Assembly: GCA_028287785.1 (NCBI GenBank)
Contig: JAQBOZ010000012.1
Coordinates: 17,645-81,644 of the forward strand
DNA from: Chlorobiota bacterium
Lineage (GTDB): Bacteria > Bacteroidota > Ignavibacteria > OLB7
DNA length: 64,000 nt
Direction of reading: 5' to 3'
Positions 44,834 through 53,197 of the stretch are shown here, piece by piece. The translations under genes were made by a program, and so were the position numbers. Positions within the stretch are counted from its first letter, which is position 1, and each line of letters opens with the position of its first letter. The notes under the pieces were generated by a model. It made no database searches. It worked only from the letters and a program-made list of their open reading frames with translations, and had not been told where the DNA came from.

Positions 44834-46054
44834 TCAGACAGTGACGCCATCGAGCTGGCGGAGAGTTTCCACCGTGTCCAGCTCGGGGCAGAGGGAGAGC
44901 CAGCCGGGGCGACCCAGCATTTTCCGATACATCGGCGGCGGGATGGTCAGGGATTCCGCCCCGCCTGAAAGCGGCAGGCATGTGCGAATGGCATCCTCAT
45001 CGCCCTCCAGGACCTTCGCGACCCATTCCGGCTCGATCACCAGCTCGCGACCGAGCGCCACCAGCGACGGCCCATCCTCCAGCACGCGCACCGCATCCTC
45101 CGGCGTCACCACCGATCCCACGCCGATCACCACCGTTTTCCCGGCCACCCGCTCGGCAATGACCGATGCCCGTGGCCGAAGATCGGCGCGATCGCGGAGG
45201 GAGCCGGCGAAATAGTTCGCGGTGGAGATATGGAGCCAGTCCAGACGGCAGGCCACAAGCCCCTCCACAAGCTGAAGCGTATCCTCCATCGTGATGCCGG
45301 GCTCCTCGATCTCCTCCGGCGATAGGCGATAGCCGATCGAGAAGGGGCGATAGGCGTTTCTGCGGACCACCTCCTGCACCTCCTCCAGCACGGCAATCGG
45401 AAACGCGGCGCGGTTCTCGATGGAGCCGCCCCAGGAATCGGCCCGCTGGTTGGCGTGGGGGGAGAAGAACTGCTGGAGCAGATAGGTGTTGGCGCCATGA
45501 ATCTCCACGCCGTCGAAGCCGGCCTGGATGGCGCGCCGGGCGGCGCGACCGAACGCCTTGATCGTCTCCTCGATCTCCGCCGAGGTCATCTCCCTGGGGA
45601 TATCGGCGCCGGGACGGAGCGCGGCGATGGCGCTCGGGGCAAGGGGCGCATATCCCAGCAGCGACGCCGGGGACATCCGGCCGCCGTGATGGATCTGGAG
45701 CACCGCGCGCGCTCCGGCGCTGTGGATCGCGTCGGCGGCGAGCTTCAGGCTTGGGATCATCGCATCATCAGCGCAGCTCCACTGCCCCTCGAACGCATGT
45801 CCGTGATCGATCACATAACAGGCGGCGGTGATCACCATCCCCAGGCCGTGCGAACGACGCCGGAGAAACTCCACTTCCTCCGGCGTGATCGTGCCGTCGA
45901 GGTTGGAGGAATAGGTGGTCATCGGGGCGAGCACAAGCCGGTTCTTCAGCGTGATATCACCCGCCAAAAACGTAAGAGGCTCGAACAGAGGGGCGTAGGC
46001 CGGATTGGTCACGTTCGGATATAAATCGTACGGAGTTGAATGATAGATCGACAT
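44834..46054 (-). CDS. NADH:flavin oxidoreductase, Old Yellow Enzyme family
   Basis: This 406-residue TIM-barrel protein is collinear with bacterial OYE (YqjM/NamA-like) enzymes: LKNRLVLAPMTTYSSNLDG, LQIHHGGRMSP, FGRAARRAIQAGFDGVEIHGANTYLLQQFFSPHANQR and ADSWGGSIENR. The final SLVALGRELVIEPEWVAKV binds the FMN phosphate end. These FMN enzymes reduce activated C=C bonds with NAD(P)H in the cytosol; the physiological substrate is usually unknown. The start at 46054 is plausible, but no strong ribosome site decides it. It is divergent from uppP; the gap of 340 bases should hold both promoters. Confidence 0.9.
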   Translation of the reverse strand: MSIYHSTPYDLYPNVTNPAYAPLFEPLTFLAGDITLKNRLVLAPMTTYSSNLDGTITPEEVEFLRRRSHGLGMVITAACYVIDHGHAFEGQWSCADDAMIPSLKLAADAIHSAGARAVLQIHHGGRMSPASLLGYAPLAPSAIAALRPGADIPREMTSAEIEETIKAFGRAARRAIQAGFDGVEIHGANTYLLQQFFSPHANQRADSWGGSIENRAAFPIAVLEEVQEVVRRNAYRPFSIGYRLSPEEIEEPGITMEDTLQLVEGLVACRLDWLHISTANYFAGSLRDRADLRPRASVIAERVAGKTVVIGVGSVVTPEDAVRVLEDGPSLVALGRELVIEPEWVAKVLEGDEDAIRTCLPLSGGAESLTIPPPMYRKMLGRPGWLSLCPELDTVETLRQLDGVTV

Positions 46055-46394
46055 CGGGATGGTCCCGCGCGGGTTATCGGGGGTTGATTTCCCCGGCGTT
46101 TCCCGGCGAACCGGAGCCCTTGCGGGGCATTGTCATCGGGTCCGTTCCGGGCGGGCCGGACGGGATATTCGGAAGAGGGGACAAATATACCTCTATGACG
46201 GATATCGGCCGGGAAATGTGCCACCCCCGCGCGCTCCGTTGACGATTGGCCGGGCGCCATGTTGCTCCCTTCACCATTCTTCATATTTTCGGCATCTGTC
46301 CGCATCAATCATCAGGAATCCCCAGGGCGTTCAACGGAATGGGTCGCCGGCCCGTCGGAGCAGCCCCTGCGGGGCACATTTTTATGAGCGTTTA
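46055..46394. other. Divergent intergenic region OYE/uppP
   Basis: These 340 bases separate divergently read genes. I see no coding frame with protein-like features. A partial GC palindrome (GCAGCCCCTGCGGGGC) lies near 46361-46377, just before the uppP start. Confidence 0.4.
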
Positions 46395-47240
46395 GTGAAT
46401 ATCTTTCAAGCGATCGTTCTCGGCCTTATCCAGGGGCTGACCGAGTTTCTCCCCATCAGCTCCACCGCCCACCTTACCCTTGCCGGGCACGCGTTCGGGC
46501 TTATCGATCCGAACTCCTCCGAGGGGTGGACCGCGTTTATCGCCGTCATCCAGCTTGGGACGCTGGCGGCGGTCCTCCTCTATTTCCGTCGCGATATCAT
46601 CGCGATCATCCGGGAGTTCATCCGCGACAACATGGCGCGCGTCCCGTTCAAGGATCAATCCACTTCGGCGCGCCTGGGGTGGTTCATCATTCTGGGGACG
46701 ATACCGATCGTGGTGATCGGGCTGGCGCTGAAGCCGGTGATCGAGGGGCATCTGACGAAGGATCTCCGGATCATCGGCGGCAGCCTTATCGGCCTGGCGG
46801 TGATCCTGGGGATTGCCGAGCGGGTGGGACGGTTCAAACGGCCGATCGAGACGCTGACCACAACCGACGCGGTGGCGATCGGCCTGGCGCAGACGATCGC
46901 GCTGATCCCCGGCGCGTCGCGCTCCGGCACCACCATGACGGCGGCCTTCTTCCGGGGGCTTACCAGGGAGGCGGCGGCGCGATTCAGCTTTCTCCTCTCC
47001 ATCCCGGCAGTGGGGGCAAGCGGTCTGCTGGAGTTCTATAAATCGCTCCACCATATCAACTCCTCCAGCATGCTCAACATGGGGGTGGCCGCGGTGGTGG
47101 CGGGGATCAGCGGCTACTGGTCGATCGCATTTCTGCTCCGTTATCTCCGTACACGATCCACGCTGATCTTCATCGTCTACCGTATCCTGCTCGGCGGCGC
47201 CATCCTGGCGGCCCTGGCGCTGGGGTATATCAGGCAGTAG
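46395..47240 (+). CDS. uppP: Undecaprenyl-diphosphate phosphatase
   Basis: The GTG at 46395 gives VNIFQAIVLGLIQGLTEFLPISSTAHL, the usual N-terminus with the catalytic motif GLTEFLPISSTAH. The open frame further upstream does not look like this family. The second signature PGASRSGTTM is present, and the 281-residue protein has about seven membrane helices. It removes phosphate from undecaprenyl diphosphate on the outer face of the inner membrane and so recycles the lipid carrier for peptidoglycan and polysaccharides, such as the polymer made by the 8.6-14.7 kb operon. Overproduction gives bacitracin resistance in other species. Palindromic repeats follow the stop directly. Confidence 0.93.
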   Translation: MNIFQAIVLGLIQGLTEFLPISSTAHLTLAGHAFGLIDPNSSEGWTAFIAVIQLGTLAAVLLYFRRDIIAIIREFIRDNMARVPFKDQSTSARLGWFIILGTIPIVVIGLALKPVIEGHLTKDLRIIGGSLIGLAVILGIAERVGRFKRPIETLTTTDAVAIGLAQTIALIPGASRSGTTMTAAFFRGLTREAAARFSFLLSIPAVGASGLLEFYKSLHHINSSSMLNMGVAAVVAGISGYWSIAFLLRYLRTRSTLIFIVYRILLGGAILAALALGYIRQ

Positions 47241-47287
47241 GGGGATGTTTTAACCATCCCCTGATTTTCTGGATGTTTTAACCATCC
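47241..47287. repeat. Two tandem ATGTTTTAACCAT palindromes after uppP
   Basis: The 17-mer GGATGTTTTAACCATCC occurs at 47243-47259 and again at 47271-47287. The first is extended to GGGGATG...CATCCCC and starts at the base after the stop codon. It resembles the GTTT-N-AAAC palindromes after hutU and wecB but is imperfect in the centre. Confidence 0.65.
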
Positions 47288-47336
47288 TCCGACAACCGGA
47301 ATTTTCCCAAATCAACGTCTTCGCAGCTTCGGAACC

Positions 47337-48116
47337 ATGATCATGAAACGTACACCATATCGTATGGCACTGGCCGGGCTTACCGCCCTGGTCGTCATCG
47401 CGGGCAGCGCCTGCAACCAGCCCAAGGGGGCTTCTCCGGATACCACCGCCGGCAAGGGATCGCTCGATTCCACCACGCTGGCGCCTCCGCCCCCCCAGGC
47501 TCCTCCCCCCGCAGCGGCGGTCGATACCACCCCGTCGCAGCCGGTGGTGACGCATATCGCCACCATCTCCACCTCCGCCGGCGATATGGAAGTGGAGCTG
47601 TACGGCAACGACGCCCCGAAGGCGGTGAAGAACTTCGTGGAGCTGGTGAAGCAGAAGTTCTACGACGGCCTTGCGTTCCACCGCGTGGTGCAGGGGTTCG
47701 TGATCCAGACCGGCGACCCGATGAGCAAGGATGAGTCCAAGCGGTCGATCTGGGGCCAGGGAGGCGTAAGCACCTACGGACAGCCATTCGAGGATGAGCT
47801 GAACCCGAACTCGCCGAGCGGCAGGCGTGGATACGTGGAGGGGACGCTGGCGATGGCGAACAGCGGGCCGAACACCAACACCAGCCAGTTCTATATCGTG
47901 CTGACCACCGCCGGGGCGGCGCATCTCCCATACAGCTATACGATCTTCGGCTTCGTCCGCAAGGGGATGGATGCGGCGCACAAGATCGAGCAGACCGGCG
48001 CGACATCGGAGCTTCCCGAGCATCCGGCGACGATCAAGACGATCAGGATTCGCGAGGTTCCCCCCGCCACCGCGTCGGCGGCGAAGACGGGAGCCGATAC
48101 AGCGGCCCACAAATAA
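47337..48116 (+). CDS. Cyclophilin-type peptidylprolyl isomerase, lipoprotein (first of three)
   Basis: The N-terminus is a lipoprotein signal ending VVIAGSAC with the lipobox Cys at residue 26. A Pro/Ala-rich linker (APPPPQAPPPAAA) follows. The cyclophilin domain covers about residues 70-235: EVELYGNDAPKAVKNFVELV, FYDGLAFHRVVQGFVIQTGDP (catalytic Arg, Phe and Gln), TLAMANSGPNTNTSQFYIVL and YTIFGFVRKGMD. These enzymes catalyse cis-trans isomerisation of Xaa-Pro bonds and here would aid folding in the periplasm, anchored to a membrane. The C-terminal AAHK tail is Ala-rich. An in-frame Met at 47343 is an alternative start. The next cyclophilin starts 37 bases later. Confidence 0.9.
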   Translation: MIMKRTPYRMALAGLTALVVIAGSACNQPKGASPDTTAGKGSLDSTTLAPPPPQAPPPAAAVDTTPSQPVVTHIATISTSAGDMEVELYGNDAPKAVKNFVELVKQKFYDGLAFHRVVQGFVIQTGDPMSKDESKRSIWGQGGVSTYGQPFEDELNPNSPSGRRGYVEGTLAMANSGPNTNTSQFYIVLTTAGAAHLPYSYTIFGFVRKGMDAAHKIEQTGATSELPEHPATIKTIRIREVPPATASAAKTGADTAAHK

Positions 48117-48153
48117 TTCAACACACAGTACCATTCAATAGAAAGGGACAGCA

Positions 48154-48780
48154 ATGCAGCAGAAGATTCGCACACTTGTTATGACGATGGTCGGGATTGC
48201 CGGCATCGCGGTAGTACTGGGATGCTCAAGCGGCAACGGCGTGATCAGGAAGGAAGGAGAGCCGCCGGTGACGCACTCGGCCGTGATCAAGACAAGCATG
48301 GGGGATATCGAGGTGGAGTTGTACGGCGAGGACGCCCCGAAAACCGTCGCCAACTTCGTGGGACTGGCCGATAAGAAGTTCTACGACGGCATCCTCTTCC
48401 ATCGCGTGGTGCCGGGATTTGTGATCCAGGCAGGCGATCCCAAGACGAAGAACGAGGCGCTGAAGGGAGAATGGGGAACCGGCGGTGAGTCGATCTACAA
48501 CGGACGGTTCGCTGATGAGCTGAACCCGGCCACCGTCAGCTACAAGCGCGGCTACGCGGAAGGGGTGCTGGCAATGGCGAACGCCGGCCCCAACACCAAC
48601 ACCAGCCAGTTCTTTATCATGCTGGCCGACAACACCACGCTCCCGAAGAACTACACGATCTTCGGCCGCGTGACAAAGGGCCTGGATATTGTGCATAAAA
48701 TCGAGGGCGTGGACCTGGGGGAGAACTCGCAGCCGAAAGTGCCGGTGAAGATCCTCTCGGTAAAGACTCATAAATACTGA
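48154..48780 (+). CDS. Cyclophilin-type peptidylprolyl isomerase, lipoprotein (second of three)
   Basis: AAAGGGA lies just upstream of the ATG. The signal ends in IAVVLGC|SS, a lipobox. The domain spans about residues 45-205: DIEVELYGEDAPKTVANFVGLA, FYDGILFHRVVPGFVIQAGDP (catalytic Arg, Phe, Gln), RGYAEGVLAMANAGPNTNTSQFF and YTIFGRVTKGLDIVHKIEGV. It is shorter than the first copy and lacks the proline linker. Its function should be the same, periplasmic proline isomerisation. It lies between two paralogues on one strand and is probably cotranscribed with them. Confidence 0.9.
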   Translation: MQQKIRTLVMTMVGIAGIAVVLGCSSGNGVIRKEGEPPVTHSAVIKTSMGDIEVELYGEDAPKTVANFVGLADKKFYDGILFHRVVPGFVIQAGDPKTKNEALKGEWGTGGESIYNGRFADELNPATVSYKRGYAEGVLAMANAGPNTNTSQFFIMLADNTTLPKNYTIFGRVTKGLDIVHKIEGVDLGENSQPKVPVKILSVKTHKY

Positions 48781-48903
48781 GCGACGGCGGCATCATCCAC
48801 GTTTGTCCGGCGCCGGGATATCCGGAATCCGCTCCGCTCGATTCAACATATCGCGCGGAGCGGTGTCAGATAGGACATGATGATACAGGATATTATAGCG
48901 GGG

Positions 48904-49566
48904 ATGAACACAATGCATAGATCTTTCAGCATCGCGATCCTGATGATGGCCTCGACGATCGCCATCGCGACGAAAGCCGCGGCGCAGACCGATGCCATCG
49001 TCACGCACACCGCGGTGATCAGGACCACGCTCGGCGATATCGATGTAAACCTTTATGGCGAGGATGCCCCGAAGGCGGTGGAGAACTTTATCGGCCTGGC
49101 GAAGCAGGGCTTTTATCGCGGGCTCCGCTTCCACAGGGTTATCCCGAAGTTCGTCATCCAGACGGGCGATCCCACCACCACCGATACCAACCGCCGGAGC
49201 GAGTGGGGGCTTGGTGGAAAATCGATCTGGGGAAAACCGTTCGAGGATGAGCTGAACCCGAACTCCCCCAGCTTCCGCCAGGGATACGCGGAGGGAACGC
49301 TTGCCATGGCAAACCGTGGCCCGAACACGAACACAAGCCAGTTCTTTATCGTGCTGAACAACAGCATCAAGCTGGAGAAGCGCTACACGATCTTCGGTCG
49401 CGTGGTCACCGGCGACACGACCAACAAGAGCATGGATGTGGTCCATGCAATCGAACGCGCCGATCTTGCCGACCCAAGGCTGGGGCTGCCGGTAAGGCCG
49501 GTGATGGTGATTGATGTGGTGGTAACGCCCGTCCCGGCATCGACGGAGCCGAAGAAGGGGAAATAA
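48904..49566 (+). CDS. Cyclophilin-type peptidylprolyl isomerase, soluble exported (third of three)
   Basis: Several starts are possible (48877, 48880, 48904, 48913). 48904 or 48913 give a normal signal peptide (MHRSFSIAILMMASTIAIATKAAA|Q), and GGGG lies nine bases before 48913. Unlike the first two, the signal ends in AAA|Q with no lipobox, so the product is probably soluble in the periplasm. The domain has INLYGEDAPKAVENFIGLA-like strands, FYRGLRFHRVIPKFVIQTGDP, NRGPNTNTSQFFIVL and YTIFGRVVTGDTTNKSMDVVHAIERA. The insert GDTTNKSMD is specific to this copy. A terminator follows 35 bases after the stop. Confidence 0.87.
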   Translation: MNTMHRSFSIAILMMASTIAIATKAAAQTDAIVTHTAVIRTTLGDIDVNLYGEDAPKAVENFIGLAKQGFYRGLRFHRVIPKFVIQTGDPTTTDTNRRSEWGLGGKSIWGKPFEDELNPNSPSFRQGYAEGTLAMANRGPNTNTSQFFIVLNNSIKLEKRYTIFGRVVTGDTTNKSMDVVHAIERADLADPRLGLPVRPVMVIDVVVTPVPASTEPKKGK

Positions 49567-49937
49567 GCATCCCCGCGCGCTGAACAACTGGAACGACTAT
49601 TGGAGAATCCCGCGCTATCCGGCGGGATTCTCCGTTTTCAGCCCCATAGGGCGTTTCCAGGAATCCGGCGGCGCGCGCCGGCCGTATAGAAGAGCCGCCG
49701 GGAATCCCGCTGCACAGCTTGGGATCCCCGGCGGAGGGGTCCTGACCATACGTAATGGTCGTCGGGAGCAAATGTTCGAAAGGTTCGAGCGCCGTGGCGC
49801 AATCGATGGGTGTGGTATCGGTGGTTCTCATGAACCATTCCGGCGCTCCCTGAATCCATCCCCGTTTTGGATTGACTAGAGAACGCCGGAGGGTTCAATC
49901 TCACTGAGCTGCCCTGCTCCAACAAAATTTTCGGGCG
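49567..49937. other. Intergenic region after the cyclophilin array
   Basis: These 371 bases hold the terminator at 49602-49637. After it I see only GC-rich short palindromic words (GGCGGCGCGCGCCGGCC near 49667-49683) and no gene. The region ends at the stop codon of the convergent zinc-ribbon gene. Confidence 0.5.
49602..49637 (+). terminator. Intrinsic terminator of the cyclophilin array
   Basis: The perfect 12-bp arms 49602-49613 (GGAGAATCCCGC) and 49622-49633 flank an 8-base loop and are followed by GTTTT. It begins 35 bases after the last cyclophilin stop. Confidence 0.88.
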
Positions 49938-50159
49938 TTACAGGCCGTTATCACCGTCCAATTCCGTCCGTCCAGTTGGAAGAGGCGCAAGGGGATGCCC
50001 GCAATTCACGCAGTATCGAGCAAAGGGATTTGCCACCAGAGTGCCGCAGGCTCCGCACGATGAAACCAGCTCCGTTCCGCAAAGAGGACAGAAGTGCTCA
50101 GACGTGGTTCCAAAGTATTTACAGAGGCGGCAGATATGGAGCAATACCTCGTTGCTCAT
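49938..50159 (-). CDS. Small double-zinc-ribbon protein, paralogue of 21039-21266
   Basis: This 73-residue protein starts MSNEVLLHI and has four CxxC knuckles (CRLC, CPLC, CGAC, CVNC) separated by 10, 7 and 11 residues, exactly as in the protein at 21039-21266. It should hold two zinc ions. The C-terminus after CGHPLAPLP is a short polar tail. It has no transmembrane segment. It is convergent with the cyclophilin array and lies 180 bases downstream, in its reading direction, of the beta-propeller lipoprotein gene. The function is unknown; it may be an adaptor in the same pathway as its paralogue, which is inference from the shared design. Confidence 0.78.
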   Translation of the reverse strand: MSNEVLLHICRLCKYFGTTSEHFCPLCGTELVSSCGACGTLVANPFARYCVNCGHPLAPLPTGRTELDGDNGL

Positions 50160-50254
50160 GCCGCGAACTTATCACATGCCTATTAACCTTTCGCTTAAAC
50201 TGACCGGAGGGTAGTGATGCAGTTGGGGATGGAAGTCGGTATAGATGGGATCAG

Positions 50255-50339
50255 TCTCTCCGGGCCCATCGGGGCGAATCAGTTGTAGCAGTGCCACAGA
50301 CCAGCCTCTGGATTCAACCCCCGTCATCACGGACCGGAG
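50255..50339. repeat. CCCATCGGGGCG repeat, second copy
   Basis: This segment (GGGCCCATCGGGGCGAATCAGTTGTAGCAGTGCCACAG) matches the left part of the element at 17200-17365 with substitutions. It ends near the stop codon of the minus-strand gene at 50340, again directly downstream of a gene. Confidence 0.5.
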
Positions 50340-51590
50340 CTAACTAGCGGCACGGAGCAGAACCGGCTCATCCTGCGCCGCCAGGGTCAGCTCGCCGAAG
50401 GAGGAGATCATGATCTGCGAAACGACATCCGGGAGCACGTCGATCGGCAGGAAGTTCCTGATCACGCCGTCGTGGCTGTAGGTGAAGAGCCCCGTGCGCC
50501 CGTCGCGGCGGGCGATAAAGTAGACCCAGCTTGCCCCAACCGCCGCCGGTGCCGGAATCCCCGATTCCAGGCTGACGCTCCAGCGCTTTTTCCCGGCTGA
50601 ATCCACGGAGATCATCGACCCGCCGACCGCCTGCACGCCGGTGCCGGCGCAGGAGATGTAGGTGTTCCCCTCGCCGTCCCCCGCAAACCCGCGCGCCATC
50701 AGGAGAAGCGGCACGCGCCACGCTGCCCGCCCGTCGCCGGTAAAGGCCATCACGGAGGGCTCGCGCCGGTCATCATCCCGTCGCGTCGCCGTCCCGATCA
50801 CGATATGCCCGCCGATAATCGCCGGCTCCCTGACGATCCGCATCCCCGGCACGGGACGCGCCCAGCGCTCGGCGCCGGTGGCGGGATCGAGCAGGAGCAG
50901 CGTATCGGAGCGATCATAGTCGTTGTGCGTCAATGCCACCGCAACGCCAAGCACAGGATCGGCGGCAAATGCCCCCTCCACCGCCGCCCCGCGCCTGATG
51001 CTCCAGATGACAGCGCCGGAGCGATCGTACCGCGCAATCACCCCGGCGGAGCTGGCGACGATCACCCCGTTCGCCAGCGCCAGCGGCAGCGCCGGCACCA
51101 CGATCCCGGCATCCCCCGGCATCGCCTTCTCCCAGAGCGACCTGCCGTCGGGCGAGATGGCCCGCAGCAGCCCACGTGAGGAAACCGAATAGATGACGCC
51201 GGCGGAATCGGCGGCCAGCCCCGGCATCGGATGCTCATCGGCGGCGTAGTGATAGCTCCAGATCAGCGTATCGCGATAGATCACCCCCAGCATGGTCCCC
51301 CCATCGGAACGCGCCACCACCGCCAGCCTCCCACCGGGAAGCTCCAGCGGAGCTGTCAGAAACCCGCCTTGAAGCCCTTTGTAGGTCGTCGGCGTAAGAT
51401 ATCCGGCCGCCTGCGCCTCCAGCCCGGAGAAGTCCCCCCCCCTGCGGGATCCCCCCTGCGCGTTATACGCGCCAAACGGATCGTGAACCGGCCCCGACTG
51501 GTTGGCGCAGCCCGCCACCGCCAGCAGTGCCAGCGCCGCCGCAATCACCCCCCGCGACCGATATCCTCCCATTCCGAAAAACTGCATCAT
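50340..51590 (-). CDS. Beta-propeller (PQQ/BamB-like) lipoprotein
   Basis: I place the start at 51590 (MMQFFGMGGYRSRGVIAAALALLAVAGC), a lipoprotein signal with lipobox Cys at residue 28; upstream Mets add 29 polar residues before it. The mature 388 residues repeat a pattern of about 45 residues with 'G.IYSVSSRGLLRAISPDGRSLWEK', 'GVIARYDRSGAVIWSI', 'TLLLLDPATGAERWARPV' and 'SVDSAGKKRWSV'. These are the W-containing strands of a PQQ-like/BamB propeller. BamB helps outer-membrane-protein assembly, but many such propellers are of unknown role and this one need not be BamB. It is upstream of the zinc-ribbon gene and divergent from lexA. Confidence 0.75.
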   Translation of the reverse strand: MMQFFGMGGYRSRGVIAAALALLAVAGCANQSGPVHDPFGAYNAQGGSRRGGDFSGLEAQAAGYLTPTTYKGLQGGFLTAPLELPGGRLAVVARSDGGTMLGVIYRDTLIWSYHYAADEHPMPGLAADSAGVIYSVSSRGLLRAISPDGRSLWEKAMPGDAGIVVPALPLALANGVIVASSAGVIARYDRSGAVIWSIRRGAAVEGAFAADPVLGVAVALTHNDYDRSDTLLLLDPATGAERWARPVPGMRIVREPAIIGGHIVIGTATRRDDDRREPSVMAFTGDGRAAWRVPLLLMARGFAGDGEGNTYISCAGTGVQAVGGSMISVDSAGKKRWSVSLESGIPAPAAVGASWVYFIARRDGRTGLFTYSHDGVIRNFLPIDVLPDVVSQIMISSFGELTLAAQDEPVLLRAAS

Positions 51591-51853
51591 GCGTTTGGTC
51601 TCTGATTTTAATATCCCCCGGAGATCGTGCTTCCGCTCCGCTTGCATATCTGGGGCGCGCAACGTAGGTTTACTCACCGGTGTTCATGGGAAGACCGCGC
51701 CGGAGCAGGCCCAGCATCCATCTCCCTCTGACCGAATCGTAACAATCTAGCGACGCCGCTCCGCACTATTGCAATCGCTCGCTCCCCCCGGTACGCCCCG
51801 CGCGTCCCCCGACACGGCGAGCGCCATGCCGTCCAGCAAATCGACGACCCATT

Positions 51854-52483
51854 ATGCAAGAACTTACTCCGCGCCAGGCCTCGATCCTCAAATTTATCGA
51901 GACCTTTTTCCACAAACACCAGCAGCCCCCCACGGAGCGCGAGATCGCCGAGCATTTCCGCATCCATCAGAGCGCCATCAGGAAGCATCTTACCGCGCTG
52001 GAAAACAAGGGTCGCCTCTCCCTCCGTCGCGATGGCCGCAGCCGGGGCATCCGCCTGAACAACCAGTTCCCCACCGTCTCGGTTCCAATCGTCGGATCGG
52101 TGGTGGCGGGCGCGCCGCTCCTCGCCATCGAGAATATCGAGGGGGCGATGATGCTCGATATGAATTTCATCGGCTCCGAGGAGGTGTTTCTCCTCCGCGT
52201 ACGGGGCGATTCCATGATCGAGGCGGGAATTCTGGAGGATGATCTTATCCTGGTGCGGCGGACCGAAAAGGTGCGGAACGGGGAGATCGTGGTGGCGCGC
52301 CTGGGAGATGAGACCACCGTGAAACGCTTCTTCAATATCGCCGGACGGATTGTCCTGGAGCCGGCCAATAAAAGCTACCGCCCCATCCCCGTGGATGATT
52401 CGCAGACGTTCTACCTGGAAGGGCGAGTAGTGGCGCTGATAAGGAACATGGATAATTTTCTGATGATTAATCGAAAGAACTGA
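51854..52483 (+). CDS. lexA: LexA repressor
   Basis: This 209-residue protein is a standard LexA. A winged helix-turn-helix at about 1-65 (LTPRQASILKFIETFF, TEREIAEHFRIHQSAIRKHLTALENKG) binds SOS boxes. The cleavage site is Ala85-Gly86 (GSVVAGAPLLA), and the catalytic dyad is Ser120 (RGDSM) with Lys157 (TTVKRFF). RecA filaments on DNA trigger self-cleavage and derepress DNA-repair genes. It is divergent from the propeller lipoprotein gene. I could not identify a certain LexA box in the 263-base gap. A terminator follows 25 bases after the stop. Confidence 0.95.
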   Translation: MQELTPRQASILKFIETFFHKHQQPPTEREIAEHFRIHQSAIRKHLTALENKGRLSLRRDGRSRGIRLNNQFPTVSVPIVGSVVAGAPLLAIENIEGAMMLDMNFIGSEEVFLLRVRGDSMIEAGILEDDLILVRRTEKVRNGEIVVARLGDETTVKRFFNIAGRIVLEPANKSYRPIPVDDSQTFYLEGRVVALIRNMDNFLMINRKN

Positions 52484-52507
52484 GGCAGGATTTCTCTGCC
52501 GGGTGGC

Positions 52508-52537
52508 GGCGGGACACGGTGTGTCTCGCCGTTTTTT
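52508..52537 (+). terminator. Intrinsic terminator of lexA (GGCGGGACAC hairpin)
   Basis: GGCGGGACAC (52508-52517), GGT, GTGTCTCGCC (52521-52530) form a 10-bp stem with one G-T pair, then a G and six T. The same 23-base hairpin in the opposite orientation stands after the tonB-like gene at 36764-36786. Confidence 0.9.
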
Positions 52538-53197
52538 GTTAATTCTACCCCACCTGCTCAACCTGCCAATAAAAAAATCAATCGACCCTGTAAAGTATTC
52601 AAATTCTCAGCGTTACTACAGAAGCAATCCCGGATAATACGATTGCAAGCACCGCGACTCCCTTCCGGTCATTCCCACAATCCAGCACAATGCTCCATGA
52701 ACGATATGGCGTACAACCATGCGCCAGGATTCAGGCATTGCATTATACCGACAAAACAATTTACCGATCCATATCTTGACGATATCGCCACACAAATAAA
52801 CAATCATCCAACGACATTCTTTTCAGAAATAAAAATCACCGACATCACCAGATGTGTAAGGAATTTCTCAAATAAATCGTTCTTGAAAACAGACCGTTCA
52901 CAGCATTTTTCTCAACGATGAGCAACAACGTCGAAGCCGTGTATTATCTTCGATCGAAAATCATATAGCGACAAATTTATTCATATCGAAACGGCAGATA
53001 TCATCCCGGCACACTTCCGACACCAACGGAATTAATCGACAGGAACACACCGAGGAGCCTCGTAAACAGAAATGACGGGGAATCCACAGACGGCGCCACA
53101 ACGAAAGGAGTTTTTTTTCACCCGACGATCACCATCCGCGCGGCGCACCGTGCGCCGGCGGAGCATTTATCACCACAATCACCACCGGGCCAGGCTT
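52538..53197. other. Intergenic region with AT-rich upstream of giant gene
   Basis: About 660 bases, AT-rich from 52550 to 53040. Short open frames here have no protein-like features. It should hold the promoter of the giant beta-helix gene. I see no structured RNA I can name. Confidence 0.45.

Noticed and set aside
46059..46394. Longer N-terminus for UppP starting at 46059
   Set aside because: The extra 112 residues are Arg/Pro-rich and unlike the family, while GTG 46395 gives the canonical N-terminus.
52643..52921. Possible 92-residue gene between lexA and the giant gene
   Set aside because: There is no ribosome site, no signal or domain, and the composition is like non-coding AT-rich DNA.
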